A DNA stretch of 16,657 nt from Chloroflexota bacterium (lineage in GTDB: Bacteria; Chloroflexota; Anaerolineae; UBA4142). The stretch covers positions 1 to 16,657 of the forward strand of contig JACQEA010000325.1 of the NCBI GenBank assembly GCA_016200825.1, read 5' to 3'. The notes beneath the pieces were generated by a model. The model was not told the origin of the DNA. It was given only the letters and a program-made list of their open reading frames with translations, and did no database searches. The position numbers and the translations under genes were made by a program. This document shows positions 12,495 through 16,657 of this stretch, piece after piece (within the stretch, counting starts at the first letter, position 1; every line of letters starts with the position of its first letter).

Positions 12495-12526
12495 AAAAAA
12501 GGACATCGGTTTTTCCAATGTCCTTT
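12495..12526 (-). terminator. Rho-independent terminator of the sigma/anti-sigma operon
   Basis: On the minus strand AAAGGACAT / ATGTCCTTT (12518-12526 with 12498-12506) forms a 9-bp stem with an 11-nt loop and runs into TTTTTTG. It lies 35 bp after the anti-sigma stop. Confidence 0.85.
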
Positions 12527-12561
12527 GAATTTGCTTTACAAAACGCTAGACGGTGGATTCA

Positions 12562-13332
12562 TCAGTTGAACTGACTTGACATCAAAATGCTTGTCGTTGG
12601 CAGGGCACTCCCGCCTTCCGGTTCTTCGGTCAGCGCGGCGATTTGATACACGCGCAGGGGTTCGGGAGCGTTGATCAGGATTTGTCCAACCCCGTTCGCG
12701 TCCACAACAAAAGTGCCAACACCCACCGGTGTTTTTCCTTTGATCAACCACGCTTCGTAAACTCTGCCCTGCGGCAACGGCTTCAACCCAGAGACGACTA
12801 GCAAAGCGCGATGGTCGCTCAAGTCCGCGATCAGTTGTCCCCGCGCGTTCGGCTGTACCGCGGTGGCTTGAAAATCTTTCGTCACGGTGCTCGGTTTGCT
12901 CAACAGCGTGAGCGCCACGCGTTGTTCGTTCACCTGAGCATGTAACTGATCCACTTGTGCGCGCAGTGACAGCGCCCACGCGATCGAAAGGACAAGCAAG
13001 ATCAAACTCGCCAGCGCAACCGCGCGGCTCGGGACGCGCAGCCAATCGAACCAATTCGCGCTCGTCGCGATTGCGCGCGCCTGAGAGGCGGCAGAGTTCG
13101 CGCGTAAATCGGCGTGGACGCGATTAAACAAATCGCGCTTGACCCGCGGTGATGGAGGAATCGGGCGCGCCGCGTAAGGGAGCGCCTGCGCGCCGCCGCG
13201 CAGATCTTCCAATACCGCGCGGCATTGCGCACAGCGCGGGAGATGTTTTTCAACCATTTCCGTTTCGTATGCATCCAATCCGCCCAAGAGGTAGAACGGA
13301 ATCCATTCTTCGACATGATTTTCACGTGGCAT
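12562..13332 (-). CDS. RskA-type membrane anti-sigma factor
   Basis: 256 aa from ATG 13332. A GTG three codons earlier (13341) would overlap the sigma gene; ATG was preferred for the GGTGA 5 nt upstream, but this is not certain. The N-terminal cytoplasmic domain has the zinc-binding anti-sigma pattern EKHLPRCAQC (His, Cys, Cys spaced H-x3-C-x2-C). One transmembrane helix follows at about 104-123, then a coiled stretch (RAQVDQLHAQVNEQ), then an outside RskA C-terminal domain recognised from GRVYEAWLIKG and VGVGTFVVDANG. It should hold the adjacent ECF sigma inactive until an outside signal triggers release, usually by proteolysis. The zinc-site Cys pair may make it redox sensitive, which would suit this locus but is inference. 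Confidence 0.9.
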   Translation of the reverse strand: MPRENHVEEWIPFYLLGGLDAYETEMVEKHLPRCAQCRAVLEDLRGGAQALPYAARPIPPSPRVKRDLFNRVHADLRANSAASQARAIATSANWFDWLRVPSRAVALASLILLVLSIAWALSLRAQVDQLHAQVNEQRVALTLLSKPSTVTKDFQATAVQPNARGQLIADLSDHRALLVVSGLKPLPQGRVYEAWLIKGKTPVGVGTFVVDANGVGQILINAPEPLRVYQIAALTEEPEGGSALPTTSILMSSQFN

Positions 13333-13333
13333 T

Positions 13334-13897
13334 TCATTCACCGCTTAACAGGGTCTTCAGCTTTTGCAACGCCAGCCGCGCGCGAGTATGAATCGTGCCG
13401 GCGGGCTCTTGCAATCGTTCCGCAATCTCTTGCCGGGTAAGCCCTTGAAAATACGCAAGCAAGATCACTTGGCGTTGCGGCTCCGACAATTGTTGGATCG
13501 CCTCGCGTACGCGTTCTGATTGCATCTGCGTCCAGACCGCGTCCATCACATCAGACGCGCAATCCGGGATTTCGGAGGCGGCATCGTCTAAATCTATGTC
13601 GCTCGCCTGCCGCGCGGCGCGTCTCCGCAGTTCATCAATCGCGAGGTTGCGAGTCATTGCAAAGAGCCAGCTCGGAAAGGCACCGCGACGCGAGTCGAAC
13701 GTCGCGGCGGATTTCCAGACGCGCCAAAAAGTTTCCTGAACGATATCTTCTGCAGACGCGCGCTCGCGGAGTATTTTCAATGCGACTCCTAACGCGCTCG
13801 CCGCATAACGATCATACAGAATTTCCAGAGCCGCGCTCTCACGCCGTACCACGCCAGACATCAATTCTTCGTCCGACCTTTCCGGCAGGTTCATCAT
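13334..13897 (-). CDS. ECF-type RNA polymerase sigma factor (SigK-like)
   Basis: 187 aa from ATG 13897 (MMNLPERSDEELMSG), chosen because family members start just before this point. A longer frame from TTG 13954 exists, and no start has a strong ribosome site. Region 2 is clear: ASAEDIVQETFWRVWKSAATFDSRRGAFPSWLFAMTRN. Region 4 is clear: LSEPQRQVILLAYFQGLTRQEIAERL, with the helix-turn-helix ending EPAGTIHTRARLALQKL. Pairing with an RskA-domain anti-sigma is typical of the SigK group. The stop is directly before the anti-sigma ATG, so the two are coupled. The target promoters are unknown; upstream of the duplicated-domain lipoprotein gene a GGGAACTTA (minus, 12462-12470) resembles an ECF -35. 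Confidence 0.92.
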   Translation of the reverse strand: MMNLPERSDEELMSGVVRRESAALEILYDRYAASALGVALKILRERASAEDIVQETFWRVWKSAATFDSRRGAFPSWLFAMTRNLAIDELRRRAARQASDIDLDDAASEIPDCASDVMDAVWTQMQSERVREAIQQLSEPQRQVILLAYFQGLTRQEIAERLQEPAGTIHTRARLALQKLKTLLSGE

Positions 13898-14007
13898 CAC
13901 GACCCGCCCAAGCATCGTCCGGCTCGACAACATTCCAATGATATTACGTTCCAATCTAAATTTTGCATCTGTGGCTTGTTCCGCGTCTATTCCATTCTAT
14001 CAAACTG

Positions 14008-14016
14008 TGCTATAAT
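14008..14016 (+). promoter_or_regulatory. Extended -10 promoter of the DHH-fusion gene
   Basis: TGCTATAAT is a perfect extended -10 (TGn-TATAAT). No good -35 is present 16-18 bp upstream. The expected start of transcription, about 7 nt downstream, coincides with the GTG start codon at 14024. Confidence 0.72.
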
Positions 14017-14023
14017 TTTCAAG

Positions 14024-16588
14024 GTGGATGCAATTCTCACGCACGAGAACGCCGACCTGGATGCGCTCGCCGCGCTGGTCGGCGCGAAAAAAATTTATCC
14101 GCAAGCGCGCGCGGTTCTGCCGCATCGTTTGAATCGCAACGTGCGCGATTTCGTCGCGCTCTACGCGGACGCGCTCGCGTTGACGCGCGCCGATGAATTA
14201 ACGCGGGACGCGCTGCGCGACATTCTCATCGTTGACTCGCAGGCGTCGCCTTCCGCGCGCGGCATCGATAAAAAAACGCGGTTGCATTTTCTCGATCATC
14301 ATCCGCTCGCGCGCGTCTTGCGCGCCGGCGATACGTTTTCCGGCGGTGACGTCGGCGCAACCACGACTTTGCTCGTCGAAGAAATCCGCGAAAAAAATCT
14401 CGCGCTCGCTTCGCTTGAAGCGACGGCACTCTTGCTCGGCATCTATGAAGACACCGGCTCGCTTTTGTACGGCACAACGACGCCGCGCGATGCGCGCGCC
14501 GCCGCCTATCTGCTGGAGCAGGACGCGCGTCTCGATATCGTCCGCGATTTCTTGCATCATCCGCTCACCGATGAACAGCGCGCGCTGTATCAAGATTTGT
14601 TGGAACACACTGAAACGCTCGACCTTGACGGACATTCGATTGCGATTGCCGCCGCGCGCGCGCCGAAATATGCGGAAGAGGTCGCGTCGCTCGCGCATCA
14701 ACTGCGCGAGGTGTACGATCCCGCCGCGCTTTTCGTTCTCGTACAAATGCAAGACCATATTCAACTCGTCGCGCGTTCGGATCGCGATGCGATTGATGTC
14801 GCCGAGATCGCGCGCGTGTTTGGCGGACGCGGGCACCCGCGCGCCGCCGCCGCGCTCATTCAGGACGCCACGCTCAAACAAACCAAGACCAAACTGTTAA
14901 AGCTCTTGCGCGCGACGATCAAGCCCTCCGTGACGGTTCAACAAATCATGTCCACCGGCGCGCAGACTTTGGAACCGCAAGCGAGTGTCACCCACGCCGC
15001 GGAAATGATGCGCCGCTACGGACACGAAGGGTTTCCGGTAGTGCAGCGTAATAAATTGGTCGGGGTGTTGACGCGCCGCGAAATTGATCGCGCCCTCCAA
15101 CATCATCTTGGCAACGCGCCTGTCAAAAACTTTATGCGCCAACCAATTTCCGTCTCCCCAGACGATTCGCTCGAAAAATTGCGCGCGGTGATGATCGAGA
15201 CCGACCTCGGACAAGTTCCAGTGGTGGACAAGAAAAAAATCGTCGGCATCGTCACGCGGACAGATTTGTTCAAACAATCTGCCGCCGTTCGCGCGCCGCA
15301 GGCGAAAAATCTGACCGCGTCGCTCGAAAAAAATCTCTCGCCCTCGCTCTTGAAACTTTTGCGCGCGGCAAGCGAGACCGCACGCGAGTTAGGATTCAGT
15401 CTGTACATAGTCGGCGGATTCGTGCGTGATTTGTTGTTGAATCAGCCGAACCTCGATCTGGATTTGGTCGTGGAAGGGGACGCGATTGCGCTCGCGCAAA
15501 ATCTGCAAAAAAAATTGGGGGGACGTGTGCACGCGCACGCGCGGTTTGGAACCGCGAATTGGGTAGAATTGGAAAAACTGACGTCTCAACTGCGGGGCGC
15601 CGCGCACTTGATCAACCACCTCGATTTCGCGACGGCGCGGCGCGAATTTTACGCGCATCCGTCCGCGTTGCCGGAAGTCGAGCGCAGTTCGATCAAGCAA
15701 GATTTGCTTCGCCGCGATTTCACGATCAACACGCTCGCGCTGGCTCTCGATCCCGATCGCTTTGGGCAATTGCTCGATCTCTTTGGCGGGGAGGCAGACT
15801 TACAGCGCGGCTTGATTCGCGTCTTGCACAATCTGTCGTTCATCGAAGACCCCACGCGCATTTTGCGCGCGGTCCGTTTTGAATCGCGCTTGAATTTCAA
15901 AATCGAAGAGCGCACCGCGCAATTGATCGGCGACGCGCTCGAAATGCTCCCGCGTGTGAGCGGCGAACGCGTCCGCGCGGAACTCGCTCTGATCTTTGAA
16001 GAGCGCGACCCGGCAAAAGCGATGTTGCGTTTGAATGAGCTCGGCGTTTTGAAAGCGATCCATCCCGCGCTCGCGTTCTCGGATTGGCACGCCGCGCGAT
16101 TTCGCGCGATCAACCAGCCCAAACCGGCTTTTTATTGGGGAGTGTGGATGTTTGAACTGCGCCCCGCGCAGATCCAAGAAGTAGCACACCACTTGATGTT
16201 GTCGAACGAAATTCGCGATACGATCTTGCAAGCGATTGGATTGCTCTCACATCGCGACGCGTTGAGCGCGCAAAAAGTTACGCCGAGTGTCTTGGTCAGG
16301 ATTCTTGATCCAATTTCCGAGGACGCGCGCGAGATATTTTCGATCGCGCTGGATGAACCGCACGTGCGCGTCAATCTCGCGCGTTATCACGACGAATGGC
16401 GATTGATCGCGGCGGAGTTGAACTGCGACGATTTGAAACAGATGGGAATTCCGCCTAGCCCGCGCTATCGCGAAATTCTGACGCGTCTGCGCGACGCGCG
16501 CTTGGATGGACGCGTATCGTCGCGCGCGGAAGAAGAAGACTATGTGCAACAAATTAGCGCGGAGTGGAACCGTTCGATCGCGCGTTAG
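14024..16588 (+). CDS. DHH phosphoesterase - CBS - CBS - CCA-adding/poly(A) polymerase-type nucleotidyltransferase fusion
   Basis: 854 aa from GTG 14024. The start is chosen because the promoter leaves no leader and the remnant copy at 10404 starts at the same codon. DHH domain: THENADLDALA (6-16), VDSQ (about 70-73), LDHHP (about 90-94), and DHHA1 with GGRGHPRAAAA (about 267-277). Two CBS domains (about 305-420): IMSTGAQTLEP and FMRQPISVSP each open one. Class II nucleotidyltransferase (about 450-854): IVGGFVRDLLL, then LDLDLVVEG with the two metal-binding Asp, RRDFTINTLAL, and LRAVRFESRLNFKIEERT. Such fusions are known in Aquifex, Deinococcus, cyanobacteria and Chloroflexi. The polymerase part adds CCA or only A to tRNA ends; the DHH part probably hydrolyses small nucleotides or RNA ends. 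All visible catalytic motifs are intact. Confidence 0.92.
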   Translation: MDAILTHENADLDALAALVGAKKIYPQARAVLPHRLNRNVRDFVALYADALALTRADELTRDALRDILIVDSQASPSARGIDKKTRLHFLDHHPLARVLRAGDTFSGGDVGATTTLLVEEIREKNLALASLEATALLLGIYEDTGSLLYGTTTPRDARAAAYLLEQDARLDIVRDFLHHPLTDEQRALYQDLLEHTETLDLDGHSIAIAAARAPKYAEEVASLAHQLREVYDPAALFVLVQMQDHIQLVARSDRDAIDVAEIARVFGGRGHPRAAAALIQDATLKQTKTKLLKLLRATIKPSVTVQQIMSTGAQTLEPQASVTHAAEMMRRYGHEGFPVVQRNKLVGVLTRREIDRALQHHLGNAPVKNFMRQPISVSPDDSLEKLRAVMIETDLGQVPVVDKKKIVGIVTRTDLFKQSAAVRAPQAKNLTASLEKNLSPSLLKLLRAASETARELGFSLYIVGGFVRDLLLNQPNLDLDLVVEGDAIALAQNLQKKLGGRVHAHARFGTANWVELEKLTSQLRGAAHLINHLDFATARREFYAHPSALPEVERSSIKQDLLRRDFTINTLALALDPDRFGQLLDLFGGEADLQRGLIRVLHNLSFIEDPTRILRAVRFESRLNFKIEERTAQLIGDALEMLPRVSGERVRAELALIFEERDPAKAMLRLNELGVLKAIHPALAFSDWHAARFRAINQPKPAFYWGVWMFELRPAQIQEVAHHLMLSNEIRDTILQAIGLLSHRDALSAQKVTPSVLVRILDPISEDAREIFSIALDEPHVRVNLARYHDEWRLIAAELNCDDLKQMGIPPSPRYREILTRLRDARLDGRVSSRAEEEDYVQQISAEWNRSIAR

Positions 16589-16611
16589 TTTTTTGGCGCG
16601 GTGGAGGATCT

Positions 16612-16657
16612 ATGCCCGGAAAATTTTTATTAGCATCCCAAAATAATCAAACCTTGC
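16612..16657 (+). CDS. Start of a gene cut by the window edge
   Basis: GGAGGATCT places a good ribosome site before ATG 16612, and 15 codons follow (MPGKFLLASQNNQTL). It lies 23 bp after the DHH-fusion stop, so it is probably co-transcribed. The FLLASQNN start vaguely recalls RdgB/Ham1 nucleotide pyrophosphatases (LLATNN...), but too little is visible to name it. Confidence 0.55.
   Translation, partial: MPGKFLLASQNNQTL

Noticed and set aside
13976..14023. N-terminal extension of the DHH-fusion protein from TTG 13976
   Set aside because: The stretch contains the promoter -10 box, the added residues do not look like the DHH fold, and the remnant copy at 10404 starts at the shorter position.
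1..16657. CRISPR arrays, tRNA or rRNA genes
   Set aside because: No regularly spaced direct repeats of CRISPR type, and no cloverleaf or rRNA-like sequence was recognised by eye. A tRNAscan/Infernal run would be decisive.

Overview
The window reads as a stretch of a GC-rich bacterial chromosome, most likely Chloroflexota (Anaerolineae-like). The clues are lipoproteins with long Thr/Pro/Ala linkers behind the lipobox, a DUF3105 protein, and a DHH-CBS-CBS-nucleotidyltransferase fusion. This assignment is inference; there is no rRNA or marker gene to fix it.

From about 10.3 kb down to 1, almost everything lies on the minus strand in a tightly spaced array. In transcription order it holds: a small exported four-Cys protein, a TlpA-like thioredoxin, a DUF2933-like small membrane protein, a Met-rich membrane peptide, a YtkA-like/CopD-like membrane protein, a peroxiredoxin-like protein, a PIG-L deacetylase, a BNR beta-propeller lipoprotein, a membrane protein, a SCO1/SenC protein, DUF3105, CcdA, a second TlpA/ResA protein, a cytochrome c lipoprotein and a truncated membrane-anchored cytochrome c. 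The theme is extracytoplasmic thiol redox, copper handling and cytochrome/oxidase maturation.

The most striking observation is that two genes of this array are cut by in-frame UGA codons with coding homology continuing on both sides. In the peroxiredoxin-like gene the UGA sits at the first position of a CxxC redox motif (U-D-A-C). In the BNR propeller two UGAs fall inside an Asp box (D-U-F-U-G-W) with no change in box length. Immediately downstream of each lies a 7-8 bp hairpin with a 3-nt loop beginning with G, at the spacing expected of a bacterial SECIS. The first is a strong selenoprotein candidate. The second would be an unfamiliar U-x-U propeller.

A 1.17-kb segment with 38-bp terminal inverted repeats (34/38 identical) and TA at each end sits between DUF3105 and ccdA. 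It carries one unknown internally duplicated protein and no transposase, so it looks like a non-autonomous Tc1/mariner- or IS630-type element with a cargo gene. Removing it with one TA restores a short ORF overlapping the ccdA start as ATGA.

From 10.3 to 14.0 kb come a remnant of the 5' end of a DHH gene, a cupredoxin lipoprotein, a lipoprotein with two copies of a His-containing helical domain, and an ECF sigma/RskA-type anti-sigma pair. Plus-strand genes then begin: a GTG-initiated, apparently leaderless DHH-CBS-tRNA nucleotidyltransferase fusion and the first codons of a further gene.
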